Assembly: GCA_029168955.1 (NCBI GenBank) | Contig: JAPDOI010000065.1 | Location: forward strand, 186,001-250,000 | Source of the DNA: Aplectana chamaeleonis | Lineage: Eukaryota; Nematoda; Chromadorea; Rhabditida; Cosmocercidae | Direction: 5' to 3' | Length of the DNA stretch: 64,000 nt | Shown here: positions 1 through 10,639 of the stretch, piece by piece | How positions within the stretch are numbered: the stretch's first letter is position 1 | How the letters are laid out: each line of letters begins with the position of its first letter | Notes under the pieces: model-generated | Told to the model about the DNA's origin: nothing | What the model saw: only the letters and a program-made list of their open reading frames with translations | Databases searched by the model: none | Position numbers and translations under genes: made by a program

Positions 1-1338
1 TGCTTCGGGCTTCTGATGAGGTCATGGGGACGTCGTGAAAAGTGCTTCGGGCTTCTGATGACGTCATCGGGACGTCGTGAAAGTGCTTCGGGCTTCTGAT
101 GACGTCATCGGGACGTCGTGAAAAGTGCTTCGGGCTTCTGATGACGTCATCGGGACGTCGTGAAAAGTGCTTCGGGCTTCTGATGACGTCATCGGGACGT
201 CGTGAAAAGTGCTTCGGGCTTCTGATGACGTCATCGGGACGTCGTGAAAGTGCTTCGGGCTTCTGATGACGTCATCGGGACGTCGTGAAAAGTGCTTCGG
301 GCTTCTGATGACGTCATCGGGACGTCGTGAAAAGTGCTTCGGGCTTCTGATGACGTCATCGGGACGTCGTGAAAAGTGCTTCGGGCTTCTGATGACGTCA
401 TCGGGACGTCGTGAAAGTGCTTCGGGCTTCTGATGACGTCATCGGGACGTCGTGAAAAGTGCTTCGAGCTTCTGATGACGTCATCGGGACGTCGTGAAAA
501 GTGCTTCGGGCTTCTGATGACGTCATCGGGACGTCGTGAAAAGTGCTTCGGGCTTCTGATGACGTCATCGGGACGTCGTGAAAAGTGCTTCGTGCTTCTG
601 ATGACGTCATCGGGACGTCGTGAAAAGTGCTTCGGGTTTCTGATGACGTCATCGGGACGTCGTAAAAAGTGCTTCGGGCTTCTTATGACGTCATCGGGAC
701 GTCGTGAAAGTGCTTCGGGCTTCTGATGACGTCATCGGGACGCCGTGAAAAGTGCTTCGGGCTTCTGATGACGTCATCGGGACGTCGTGAAAGTGCTTCG
801 GGCTTCTGATGACGTCATCGGGACGTCGTGAAAAGTGCTTCGGGCTTCTGATGACGTCATCGGGACGTCGTGAAAGTGCTTCGGGCTTCTTATGACGTCA
901 TCGGGACGTCGTGAAAGTGCTTCGGGCTTCTGATGACGTCATCGGGACGCCGTGAAAAGTGCTTCGGGCTTCTGATGACGTCATCGGGACGTCGTGAAAG
1001 TGCTTCGGGCTTCTGATGACGTCATCGGGACGTCGTGAAAAGTGCTTCGGGCTTCTGATGACGTCATCGGGACGTCGTGAAAAGTGCTTCGGGCTTCTGA
1101 CGACGTCATCGGGACGTCGTGAAAAGTGCTTCGGGTTTCTGATGACGTCATCGGGACGTCGTGAAAAGTGCTTCGGGCTTCTGATGACGTCATCGGGACG
1201 TCGTGAAAGTGCTTCGGGCTTCTGATGACGTCATCGGGACGTCGTGAAAAGTGCTTCGGGCTTCTGATGACGTCATCGGGACGTCGTAAAAGGTACCTCG
1301 AGTTTCTGATGACGTCATTGGGACGTCGTGAAAAGTGC
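1..1338. repeat. Satellite 1: 42-bp tandem array with CRE palindrome
   Basis: About 32 head-to-tail monomers of 42 bp, with scattered 41-bp variants that lack one A in the GTGAAAA run. Each monomer carries GATGACGTCATC followed by GGGACGTCGTGAAAA and GTGCTTCGGGCTTCT. Divergence is very low, with mostly single substitutions, so the array is young or homogenised. It runs off the left edge of the window. Short ORFs made of 14-residue repeats arise because 42 is a multiple of 3; the 41-bp variants break them, so they are not genes. Confidence 0.97.
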
Positions 1339-1539
1339 GGGCCTACCCCAGACGGGGGGGGCACTCAAGATTCAAGTCAGAAATGGAATGAACCACCGAT
1401 CTATAACGCTATCAATCAAAGTATTTCTACACAACTTCATGAACAACAATGACTGATAGCAGCATCAAGCACCTTTTATCAAGGTTTCCATTCATTTTCA
1501 TGAGAAAGTCGTGGGTGCCCCCCCGTCTAGGATAGTCCC
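1339..1539. mobile_element. G-rich-ended MITE, copy 1, inside satellite 1
   Basis: A 201-bp non-coding element interrupts the satellite. The right end, GTCTAGGATAGTCCC, is the inverted complement of the GGGACTATCCTAGAC end of copy 2. The left end of this copy is mutated (GGGCCTACCCCAGAC). The flanking satellite octamers AAAAGTGC and AAGAGTGC look like an 8-bp target-site duplication. Related copies lie at 1590-1795, 44827-45034 and 54418-54628. Confidence 0.8.
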
Positions 1540-1589
1540 AAGAGTGCTTCGGGCTTCTGATGACGTCATCGGGACATCATGAGAAGTGC
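1540..1589. repeat. Single satellite 1 monomer between two MITEs
   Basis: One 42-bp monomer plus part of a second, slightly diverged (GGGACATCATGAGAAG), lies between two copies of the same MITE. Confidence 0.85.
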
Positions 1590-1795
1590 GGGACTATCCT
1601 AGACGGGGGGGGGCACTCAAGATTCAAGTCAGAAATGGAATGAACCACCGATCTATAACGCTATCAATCGAACTATTTCTACAGAACTTCATCAACAACA
1701 ATGAATGATAGCAGCATCAAACATCTTTTATCAGGTTTTCCATTCATTTTCATGGGAAAATTGTGGGTGACCCCTTCCCCGTCTAGGATAGTCCC
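1590..1795. mobile_element. G-rich-ended MITE, copy 2, inside satellite 1
   Basis: A 206-bp element with near-perfect terminal inverted repeats GGGACTATCCTAGACGGGG and its complement. The flanking octamers are AGAAGTGC and AAAAGTGC. It sits at exactly the same phase of the 42-bp monomer as copy 1, and the interiors are nearly the same. Confidence 0.85.
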
Positions 1796-1879
1796 AAAAG
1801 TGCTTCGGGCTTCTGATGACGTCATCGGGACGTCGTGAAAAGTGCTTCGAGCTTCTGATGAAGTCATCGGGACGTCGTG
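1796..1879. repeat. Right end of satellite 1
   Basis: Two final monomers, one with the CRE core mutated (GATGAAGTCATC), before the array stops. Confidence 0.9.
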
Positions 1880-2451
1880 GAAACCCGGATAGTGGGCAGG
1901 TGTTCGGGACCCGTTGCTGCTCATCCGAAAAGTTGTGAAGACCACCCCGTAGAGTGAGCAGGAGCCCAGACTCGATGCTAGCCATCCGAGAAATTATGCC
2001 CCGGAATTCGCGCAGGAGATAACACCTTGCAAAACTTCTGTAAAAGTGTAAGGATGACAAGCATAGCAAGCAGAAAGTTTGAGATGTTATGTGAGTCATG
2101 TCAGGTCATGTTGCCAGGCTGCTTTTCAGTTTCGTAAGGTCATTCACACAACCCCATTTTGAGTGCTCCCTCTTCCTTCTTCACCAGCCTACTGATTTTT
2201 CTGCAATAAATGGTATATGCTTGCTTATTAGCATCCAAATTCAAAAACAAATTGTTAGAACTATCTCCATTCGCAGCTCAGCAGAGCTTTTTCATATCAG
2301 ATTCATGGAATCGAAGCGGCTGTTCTGCGAAGGAATGGGGCAACGGAAACGAAATAATGAGTATGTAAAACTGCTTTGTTCCACTGATGTGAAAGTGTCC
2401 AGATGGAATGGAAGGTAGTTTCTGACTGTCCCGGTTTTAAGTTAGTTTCAT
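1880..2451. other. No gene recognised
   Basis: Apparently unique sequence. A 106-codon open frame at 2098-2418 has no recognisable domain or splice support and is probably chance. Confidence 0.4.
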
Positions 2452-2643
2452 TTGAAAGCGAAGAACTGCAGGCAGATTCTGCATCCGGCTGTAGGCCAGC
2501 AGGCTTTCATGATTATCGACCGGGCTGGCTACGTCTGGGCGACCAACTATAACCGGGGCCTAAGGTCCCTGTCAGAGTTGGTTGAGAAAATCACAGTGGC
2601 CGACCCGTTCGATACGTATGAAAAACATGGAAGGTGCAAATAA
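2452..2643 (+). other. GC-rich 63-codon open frame, unidentified
   Basis: This stretch is richer in GC than its surroundings and encodes a compositionally normal peptide, with a segment near residues 20-50 containing DRAGYVWATN and then LSELVEKI. I do not recognise a family. It could be a remnant of a mobile-element protein or of an exon. The sequence before the ATG does not settle the start. Confidence 0.2.
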
Positions 2644-2758
2644 CACCCGATGTAGCCAGATGTGGCTGACGCGATCAATATGAATGAATTATGTGGAACG
2701 ATATTATGGATATCATTCATTTCTTAGCTAATATCATGTGAACATCGGTCTTGTCAGC

Positions 2759-3084
2759 CACATCGAGACAAGCACGCTCATGCCGATCATTTTTTCCGCA
2801 GGGCTACCGTAACCCTCCTTAAAATTTTTTCCAAGTGTCAGCATGGTTATGAGCACATCCTAATAGCCAACAAACATGTTTGCACAATTTCGACCTCCTC
2901 AGCCACTCCCCAGTGGCTTCTCGAGGAGAGCGGTGTGTGAATGAATGCATACCGCTCCTCCGCTCTTTTATACCCCGCATGTTATGAGCGTGTGTTTACA
3001 TTCGTTATCATGTTTTGTTCAAGAATGGTTACGGTAGCCCTGCGGAAAAAGTGATCGGCATGGGCGTGCTTTTTCACATCGAGT
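2759..3084. mobile_element. Foldback element
   Basis: Inverted arms at 2759-2816 and 3027-3084 share CATGCCGATCA and CCGCAGGGCTACCGTAACC in opposite orientation, with a few mismatches. The roughly 210-bp middle holds no gene. Confidence 0.75.
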
Positions 3085-3229
3085 GATTTTTCTGAGATAG
3101 TTTTACAACAGTTTGGGTCATTGATTCTTGTGACCACAGAAAGAGGACTGATCCAGTGGGGAGATGAAGAGGTCTTTGTTCGAAATTCTTGCATGGGATA
3201 TTACAGCGTAATATCAAGAAAAAGTGAAC

Positions 3230-3742
3230 AATTCTGTAAAAAAGGGGTCTCCCAAGCAGAAGTGGTTTGGTTAGCGTTACAAATGCTTCAACAAAAAGGG
3301 AACAATAGGAAAGCGGAAAGAGGAGAGTCTACAAAAAAATGAACAATATCCTCCAAGAACTCTTTTCTTTTTCGAAACTTCCAAACAGCGGAAACAAACC
3401 GTTGTGGTATTTTACGAGGAAGAATTGACTGGTTCCTAAAACAATTTAACATCATCTCCCCTTTTAATGATAGCTATTAGGTTCACATGCATATATACAT
3501 ATTTTTATTGGCACTCACATAATCAAAGTCCTTTATGGAGCCAAAAGCGCTTCCTCATAGAGAACCACAACGGTTTGTTTCCGCTGTTTGGAAGTTTCGA
3601 AAAAGAAAAGAGTTATTGGAGGATATTGTTCATTTTTTGTAGACTCTCCTCTTTCCGCTTTCCTATTGTTCCCTTTTTGTTGAAGCATTTGTAACGCTAA
3701 CCAAACCACTTCGGCTTGGGAGACCCCTTTTTTAGAGAATTT
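3230..3742. mobile_element. Near-perfect foldback element, arms of about 179 bp
   Basis: The arm at 3230-3408 is the reverse complement of 3564-3742 with very few differences, over a loop of about 155 bp (3409-3563). An open frame at 3121-3342 runs into the left arm and is not a convincing gene. Low arm divergence suggests recent origin or arm-to-arm conversion. Confidence 0.88.
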
Positions 3743-3747
3743 TGGTA

Positions 3748-3800
3748 AATTTGTGTGTGCGTGTGTGTGTGTGTATGTATGTATGTGTGCGTTTCTCTGT
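3748..3800. repeat. (GT)n / GTAT microsatellite
   Basis: An imperfect run of GT with embedded GTAT units, lying about 60-110 bp upstream of satellite 2. Confidence 0.85.
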
Positions 3801-3859
3801 GTGTTCGTTTGAGCGTTTATTCGGCTTGACTTTCAAGGCGGGCAACCCTACGGGGATGG

Positions 3860-5345
3860 GCCCCGAAAGTGGGCAGGACGTCAGGGTAAGGGTGCAGGAC
3901 CTTAGAAGTGATGCGCAGTGCATCATAGGAAGGGTACGGGACCCGAATTTTAGTGCGCCAGACGCCGTAAAATGTGTGCGGGACCCAAGTGGGAGTGCGC
4001 CGAACGCCTTAGAAAGTTTACGGGACCCAAGTGGGAGTGCGCAGGGCGCCGTAGAAAGTGTACGGGACCCAAATGGTAGTGCGCCAGACGCCGCAGAATG
4101 TGTGCGGGACCCAAGTGGGAGAGCGCCGAACGCTATAGAAAGTGTGCGGGATCTAAATGGGAGAGCGCCGGACGCCGTAGAAAGTGTGTGGGATCCAAGT
4201 GGGAGTGCGCAGGACGGCGTAAAAAGTTTGCGGGACCCGAGTGAGAGTACGCAGGACGCCGTATAAAGTGTGCGGGACCCGAGTGAGAGTGCGCCGGACG
4301 CCGTAGAAAGTGCGCGGGACCCGAGTGAGAGTGCGCCGGACGCCGTAGAATGTGTGCGGGACCCGAGTGAGAGTGCGCCGGACGCCGTAGAAAGTGTGTG
4401 GGATCCAAGTGGGAGTGCGCAGGGCGCCGTACGAAGTGGGCGGGTTTCAAGTGGAAGTGCGCAGGACGGCGTAAAAAGTTTGCGGGACCCGAGTGAGAGT
4501 ACGCAGGACGCCGTATAAAGTGTGCGGGACCCAAGTGAGAGTGCGCCGGACGCCGTAGAAAGTGTGCGGGACCCGAGTGAGAGTGCGCCGGACGCCGTAG
4601 AAAGTGTGCGGGACCCAAGTGCGAGTGCGCCGGACGCCGTAGAAAGTGTGTGGGATCTATGGGAGTGCGCAGTGCGCCGGACGCCGTAGAAAGTGTGCGG
4701 GACCCGAGTGAGAGTGCGCAGGACGCCGTAGAAAGTGGGCGGGATCTAAGTGGTAGTGCGTCGGACGCCGTAGAAAGTGTGCGGGATCCGTAGAAAGTGT
4801 GCGGGATCCGAGTGAGAGTGCGCCGGACGCCGTAGAAAGTGTGCGGGACCGGAGTGAGAGTGCGCCGGACGCCATAGAAAGTGTGCGGGACCCGAGTGAG
4901 AGTGCGCCGGACGCCGTAGAAAGTGTGCGGAACCCGAGTGAGAGTGCGCCGGACGCCGTAAAAAGTGTGCGGGACCCGAGTGGTAGTGCGCAGGACGCCG
5001 TAGAAAGTGTGCCGGATCCGAGTGAAAGTGCGCCGGACGCCGTAAAAAGTGTGCGGGACCCGAGTGGTAGTGCGCAGGACGCCGTAGAAAGTGTGCGGAA
5101 CCCGAGTGAGAGTGCGCCGGACGCCGTAAAAAGTGTGCGGGATCCGAGTGAGAGTGCGCCGGACGCCGTAGAAAGTGTGCGGAACCCGAGTGAGAGTGCG
5201 CCGGCCGCCGTAGAAAGTGTGCGGGACCGAAGTGGGAGTGCGCGGGGCGCCGCATAGAATGTGTGAGACCCGAGGGAGATCGCGCCGTAGGAAGTGTGTG
5301 AGACCCAAAAGTGAGCGCTGGACGCCCGAGAAAACGTGTGAGACT
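3860..5345. repeat. Satellite 2: 42-bp tandem array
   Basis: About 35 monomers. The typical unit is GTGTGCGGGACCCGAGTGAG followed by AGTGCGCCGGACGCCGTAGA and AA. The first and last monomers are the most diverged (3860-4000 and 5220-5345), as expected where array edges escape homogenisation. ORFs of up to 391 codons exist on both strands purely because the period is 14 codons. The monomer aligns with that of satellite 3. Confidence 0.96.
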
Positions 5346-6120
5346 CATGAGAGAGAGAGCGCATTACTTCTGATTCACTATGTGCGTCTAAAAGAGAGCG
5401 TACACCACTCCTTTCTTCAGGTCCCCTACCCTTCACCACTCATTTCAACTGCTTAGCTGTTTATATGCACTAACTTTTCTAAATCGGGTTTATATACGAT
5501 GAAAATAAGAGTTAATCAAAATCTGCATCCATGAAACACAAACATCATTCTACTTCATTTGGCAATAAAAGTAGCAGGGGGTCGGTTGATCATGAAAACG
5601 TTTAGTAAATTCCAAACAGCGGTTGTCCTTATCATGACAAAAATTAAGGTAAATCAAAGGCCTTTTCAGGATCTTATAAAACGGAAGAACGACCGGTGTG
5701 TCACGGTACAGATAAGGTAAACGGGCGTAGCAAGAATTGGAATGCTTTGTGATTTCCGATGGTTTAAGTGTTGCCGCCTAAACCAGCTTATGGGCCGGCG
5801 CAGGAAGAAAGAAATCACCGAGTTATTTACCTTATATCCAAGATGCCGGCGAAGCCGGCAAATGGGCCGGCGCAGCCGGGCCCCAGCGGCAGAGGACGGC
5901 GTCAGCCGGCCGACGCCGCTGGTAAACGAGAAAAAATTGAGCACCCATTCCCTCCGCCCCCTGAAGCGGCACACATTCGCTCCTCCCACTTCATAAATTC
6001 CGGTCTGAATAAGGACGAGACGCGCCATGGATATCTACAAAATCTACGTTCTTCCATTTTTTATTGATCCAGCTTTACACTGTGGTCTGCTCCGGCGCGA
6101 TTGCTGCGAACGACAAGGAA
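5346..6120. other. No gene recognised; GCCGGC-rich patch
   Basis: The stretch 5780-5930 is GC-rich with repeated TGGGCCGGCGCAG and other GCCGGC palindromes, so it may be part of a foldback element. The overlapping short ORFs on both strands have no recognisable content. Confidence 0.35.
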
Positions 6121-6304
6121 TAACAGGCCCGAGACAACTCGTCCACGAGTTTCTCATTGTCCGAATTTCATAAATTTGAGGAGCCATAGCTCCGTTCGTA
6201 GTGAGTTCTGAGCGATTCTGGGGACAGAGCTATGATCAGCCCGAAATTCTCTCCAAGATAAGTTAATAAGCTGAGAAACGATTCTGAGGTTGGACTGTGC
6301 TTTT
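6121..6304. mobile_element. Fragment of the AGGCAC-type MITE family
   Basis: Contains blocks found in several other copies in the window: CCCGAGACAACTCGTCCAC, GCCATAGCTCCGTTCGTAG and a closing CTGAGGTTGGACTGTGC. The terminal GCCT/TTAA is degenerate. It directly abuts the next element. Confidence 0.65.
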
Positions 6305-6307
6305 TGA

Positions 6308-7056
6308 AGGCAGTGTTCACAGTGGAGTGAATGAGTAAAACTCAGAGTGATAGCACTATCAAAATGGAGTGCACGAGAGAAACAGCTCGATTCACCTGAA
6401 AATTACATGTTTGTGCACCGATGAAATCCTTTCAAGAGTCAGCCGGAGTATAGCGGCATTCTTGAAATTGTATGGGACCTAATCGGCATTTAGACATGTT
6501 TTATTTAGGTGAACCAAGCTGGTTCTCTCGTAGACTCCCTTTTGATAGTGACATCATTCCAGATTATCACATGTTTACTCAAGCATCACTTCTCAGACTG
6601 TTACTTGATGGAGTGGGAAAATACGGGCATGCGAGGCAGGCTGGCTCAAATATTGTCATTCATTCTCATTCTGGATGGTTTTCAGAGCTTCAAACGTCGT
6701 TGATGACATGGTACTGTGCTTATCTGGGTCAAATTCCGGTCCGCCATTGCGTCTTGACACGCTTTGCGGCCGCACGCGCTCGAGTCAGTCGAATTTCCAG
6801 CTCCAAAGCCGACACGATATGGCTTTTTTATACAGTTTTCTTCAAATTTGTTCAGTTTCCAGTTTCTAAAACCCTCATAGAGTCAACAGATCGGCAGCTG
6901 CGGCGCTGGAAACTCTTCCGACTCGAAAGCGCGCGGCCGCAAAGCGTGTCGAGACGCAATTGCGGACCGGAATTCGACCCAGATAAGCACAGTAGTGGCC
7001 GTGTAGGCCTATTTATGCTGTTATCTCGACAATGTTTGTGAGCGTGTATGCTGCCT
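6308..7056. mobile_element. Foldback MITE of the AGGCAGCAT family, interrupted
   Basis: Shares long blocks with the copies at 18304-19109 and 24077-24706: the inverted GTGATAGCACTATCA/TTTGATAGTG arms, CACGAGAGAAACAGCTCGAT, GGGTGGGAAAATACGGGC-like sequence, and the end GAGCGTGTATGCTGCCT. A second element (6714-6992) is inserted in it. The 189-codon ORF through this region spans two mobile elements and is not a gene. Confidence 0.8.
6714..6992. mobile_element. Nested MITE with TA target duplication
   Basis: Terminal inverted repeats begin CTGTGCTTATCTGGGTC and continue through GGTCCG, with further inverted GCGGCCGC-containing arms. It is flanked by TA at 6712-6713 and 6993-6994. Removing it restores the ACATGGTA-GGCCGTG order seen in the uninterrupted relatives. 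The TA duplication is typical of Tc1/mariner-type elements. Confidence 0.85.
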
Positions 7057-7084
7057 ATAAAGGCGCAGAACAACCTCTGAAAAC

Positions 7085-7620
7085 GCGAAATGCTGGACCG
7101 GACATACTGCCAGTGCGGTATGAAACCAAGGCAATAGCCATTGATTCGACGTCATCAACGTCGAATCGGTCATATCAACCATGGGTTGGTCTTATCATCC
7201 AGCAGCCGGCAGCTCGGGATTTTCCTCCTGAGAGTAGCAGCCGCAGTCTGCACCGTCCAAATAGGGGTAAAACTGATTTCCACCCCGAAGTACCCAATAC
7301 ACGACAGACTTAGCCTCCACAAGGAGATTTCCTCCTTTGAGCGACGGTGCAGCCGCAGTCTGCACCGTCCAAATAGGGGTAGAACTGATTTCCACCTCCG
7401 AAATACCTGATACACGACAGATTTAGCGTCAACGCTGGGGATTTCTTCCCTTGAGCAACGGTGCAGCCGCAGTCTGCTCCGTCCAAATAGGGGCAGAACT
7501 GATTTCCACCTCCGAAATACCTGATACACGTTGATGTGACCAACGATCACGTCGAACCAATGGCTAGTGCCATGGTATCATACCGCACTGGCAATATGTC
7601 CGGTCCGGCATTTCTCCAGT
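7085..7620. mobile_element. Foldback element with internal tandem repeat
   Basis: Inverted ends: GAAATGCTGGACCGGACATA near 7090 pairs with TATGTCCGGTCCGGCATTTC near 7595, continuing through CCAGTGCGGTATGA. The middle is a three-copy tandem repeat (7215-7535). Confidence 0.8.
7215..7535. repeat. Tandem repeat, about 120 bp x 2.7
   Basis: Three successive units carry GCAGCCGCAGTCTGCACCGT, then CCAAATAGGGG and GATTTCCACC, with 90-95% visual identity. ORFs on both strands reflect the repeat. Confidence 0.85.
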
Positions 7621-7736
7621 AACAACCTCAAACATGAATCGTGTGGTTTTTCTCTGATTGCGCAGTAGACAATTCCTATATAACTCATGCTAAGTGCGAG
7701 TTCTCAACTCTTCCAAATAAGCAAAATATAAGCGAC

Positions 7737-8091
7737 CACCGCAAGCCCGACCTCCTTCGCTCACCACCACGGGCCACACCCCCTACCAGATTTCCGAACT
7801 CGATAGCGGATAGATGGATGGATGAGTTCTCAACAAGTCGTTCTTCAGTTCATTGCCTAACTGTTTCCTTATCCTGGCTCGCTTTCTCGCAGCGATTGCG
7901 AATGAAGGGAAATACAGGCCCGAGACAACTCGTCCACCAATTTTTTCCCATCAAAATATATTACTTAAGGAGGCATAACTCTGTTCATAGGGAGTCCTAA
8001 ATGATCTTAGGGATATCCTCGTGATCAAAATGTAACCCTCTTCAAGATCAGCCCAGTAACTAAAAAATAAATTTCTTGGTGTTTTGTACCT
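7737..8091. mobile_element. AGGCAC-type MITE, one end preserved
   Basis: Has the family blocks GAATGAAGGGAAATACAGGC, CGAGACAACTCGTCCACC and AAATAAATTTCTTGGTGT, and ends TTTTGTACCT before TTAG, a one-base variant of TTAA. Confidence 0.75.
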
Positions 8092-8095
8092 TTAG

Positions 8096-8340
8096 GCCCC
8101 CGTCAGACTTCGTCGAAAAACCTGCTGAGTCCGACTGAGTCCGGTTGCCCCCAGCGCCAACCGGTTCCTCTGCGAAACACGCAATCAATAGTCAGCGGCA
8201 CCAGTACGTGGGGCACGACAACAGAAAAGGTGGTGGTGCGGTTGCGGACTTCTCCTAGTGTCATCAATTTCCGGATGAGGGGAAGCCGTGACGCTGCTCT
8301 GATCGCTTTATCATCAAAGCCGAGCTGTTGTTTTTAAGAA
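8096..8340. mobile_element. GCCCCCGTCAG-ended element, partial
   Basis: Starts GCCCCCGTCAGACTTCGTCG directly after TTAG. The interior (ACTGAGTCCG, GTTGCCCC, CTCTGCGAAACACGCAATC) is found in reverse orientation at about 14500-14617. The opposite end is not visible here. Confidence 0.65.
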
Positions 8341-8857
8341 AACACAATGGAAGAAATGGAGGAAGAAACGCTCCGCTTCAAGGGTAGGGTATTAGTAGCT
8401 GCACTACGGCTTCTCAGAGATAGGTTACAAACGATATACTGTAGTGTTCAACTATTTATCTGCCTCCGAGGTTTATATGGTAGACATATTTATTGGGACC
8501 TGAGCGTTTTGACGGGGACACTCGTCTTTAGAGACTTGTAAAACAGAACAAGGTTGTGATGAGCTCTCTAGACCATCAAGTACTTCCACAGCTCTAGCGT
8601 TTGGCGTCCCCTCAAGTAAGATACGCGAAAGCTCAGTCAAACAGATCTAGGAACTCAAACATCTATCCACCAATGAAACAGGTTTTATTCTATGCTGTAG
8701 TATCAATCATCTTTCCGCAGCTGTGATTGATCGATGAGTTTCTGTTAACAAGATACGACTACAGCGGTGGGAGCAATATAAACAATCGATTAAGAGAGAA
8801 TGAAAACAATAACTAATTGAGGCCCCGGTCATAGTTGGATGAGCCGACGTCTCCAGC
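8341..8857. other. Mostly unassigned; weak first-exon candidate
   Basis: An ATG at 8347 in a purine-rich context (AAAACACAATGG) opens a Glu-rich frame, MEEMEEETLRFK, before a possible donor GG/GTAGGG near 8390. It could be the first exon of a gene on this strand, but its phase does not match the next supported exon (15579) directly. Nothing else is recognised. Confidence 0.2.
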
Positions 8858-9135
8858 CCGGTCGATACACACAGAATGCATTGAAAATGGGATGCAAAAA
8901 TTACTCGGTGTATCCCCCCCCCCGCACCCCCCAACACACCCCAACACCCCCAACACCCACCTGGTCGATACGTATGTTTAAAATGATGGATTGAGGTTGC
9001 GAAAATCACTCGTTGTATCCCTCCAACACCCCCCCCCCGCACCCCCAAACAGCCAACCGGTCGATACGTATGTTTAAAATGGTGGAGTCAGGTTGAGAAA
9101 ATCACTCGGTGTATCCGACGCGGTCGATATCCATG
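8858..9135. repeat. Tandem repeat, about 100 bp x 2.7
   Basis: Units contain GGTCGATACGTATGTTTAAA, then AAAATCACTCG and GTGTATCC, followed by C-rich runs of variable length. A reversed partial copy lies at about 9320-9400 (CCATCATTTTAAACACACGT). Confidence 0.8.
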
Positions 9136-9930
9136 CTATAAATGGATGACGGCGAATGAGAGATCACCGGGTGGGCGGACCGATGATAAAACATTGCGTA
9201 TCATTAGAAAGCTATCCACACTGCTACCTCTGTTTCTTCACTATGCTCTCCTTCAGTATTTCTCTGAACAGGTGCAATCCTGTTGGCCACGTAATCACCG
9301 TCATATCCAGTTGGGTACACCGAGTGAATTTCTCAACCTCACTCCATCATTTTAAACACACGTATGGACCAGGTGGGTGTTGGGGAGAGTTGGTGGGTTA
9401 CAGAGGCGAATAGCACCAACTCTGACCGGGGCCTGATGAATCACATCTGATACGGAAAAATTTTTGTATACTACTGTATAATAGAACTCCGCAAACGCAC
9501 AAATCAAATGACCCCTCATTTAATTTTTTGAGCCAGGTTCATCCAGGAGCTAATAACGTCATGTTCAGCTCAGCTGTGGGAAGTAGGAGCATTGACCGTT
9601 TACAACTTTTTTCAGAGATGTCCGCAGCAACATCCGATTTCAGATTAGAAGAGAGCTTGCCAGAACTGCTCAAAACGTTGGGGGGCCGTGCGCCCGGGGA
9701 TTTCCGACTAAGGGCGAGCGGCGGGGCCACGCTTAGTGGGTGAAGAACAACCCGGCGCGAGGCGGGGGTGCCTCCAAGTTTCGTTAGCTCGGTCCTGTAG
9801 GCAAAATTCAAAATAGAGGAAAACATGTTTGCTCCGGCAAGTCGCATGACGCGTTGAACGTCAGAATCAAGCCCATGCCACATACAGATCACAATTTTAT
9901 GGTGATTCCACTGCAGGCACCAACGAGTAA
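9136..9930. other. No convincing gene
   Basis: Overlapping ORFs of 71 (+, 9528-9743) and 117 (-, 9539-9892) codons cover a GC-rich patch at 9670-9770. Neither shows a domain I recognise. A possible acceptor TTTTTTCAG lies at about 9608-9616 on the + strand. Confidence 0.25.
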
Positions 9931-10560
9931 AGGCTCATTCATGGCAGGTCGTTTCGACTAGTCGTGGCACAGTCAACAGCTACAAAACCCATCGCGCCAA
10001 CAGCTCTTGCACTGAGTCGCGACGATTTGGAACGGTTTGCAGTTTCAGCCGCCGAGGGACTGAGGTATTTCATAGCTGGTTGAAGCAACCTGCTTGATTT
10101 TGTTAGGTGCTTCGACTAATCGCTTCGCTTCCATAATGAAAGCGATTCGTTTAGTCGAAGCGACTAGTTCGCAATCTTTCGTCACAACCTCGCGTATGTG
10201 GCGCGAAATTGCAGACGTCACGGTTCACGCGCATAAAATACGGCATGTGAAAGCGAAAAACGAGTATTTATTATACATTTACGATGAGAGAGATCAGAAA
10301 ATGTAATGAGGCTACTAGAAAAATTTCATTTCATGACGGCTTCGAGCAACTAGAAACTTTAGCGTTAGTTTTACGTTGGTGTTCAAGTAAACTCCACCCC
10401 ATCGTTTTTTGGAACCATTTTTTTGTTTGAAAACTGCAGAACTCTCCTATCTAGAAGGTAAGGGTAACGATGTCAAAAAAATAAGTAGGAATGCCGAGAA
10501 AAAGAGCTTTTCTTCATTCTCGTGGCTTGGTCCCTAATTGTTCGTCTCTTTCACACGAAA
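9931..10560 (+). mobile_element. CTCATTCAT-ended element, copy 1 (truncated)
   Basis: Begins CTCATTCATGGCAGG, then CGACTAGTCGTGGCAC. It is collinear, in reverse orientation, with 34535-35253: shared blocks are GATTTTGTTAGGTGCTTCGA, AATCTTTCGTCACAACCT and ATAAGTAGGAATGCCGAG. The far end is replaced by an A-rich stretch after TTTCACACGAAATT, so the copy is truncated. The short ORF at 10094-10306 lies wholly inside it. Confidence 0.75.
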
Positions 10561-10639
10561 TTGCAAAAAGAAAAAAAAAGATTTAAAAAAAACCAAAAAA
10601 AGAAAAAAAAATCACGATTTACGGTGTTTTTGGGTCTCG

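Noticed and set aside
1..1338. CRISPR-like regularly spaced repeats
   Set aside because: There are no unique spacers: the whole 42-bp unit is repeated. It is a satellite.
4133..5439. 391- and 260-codon - strand ORFs
   Set aside because: Satellite 2 read in three overlapping frames; no domain or splice evidence.
6472..7041. 189-codon ORF as a gene
   Set aside because: It crosses the boundary of a nested TA-flanked element, so both halves are mobile-element DNA.
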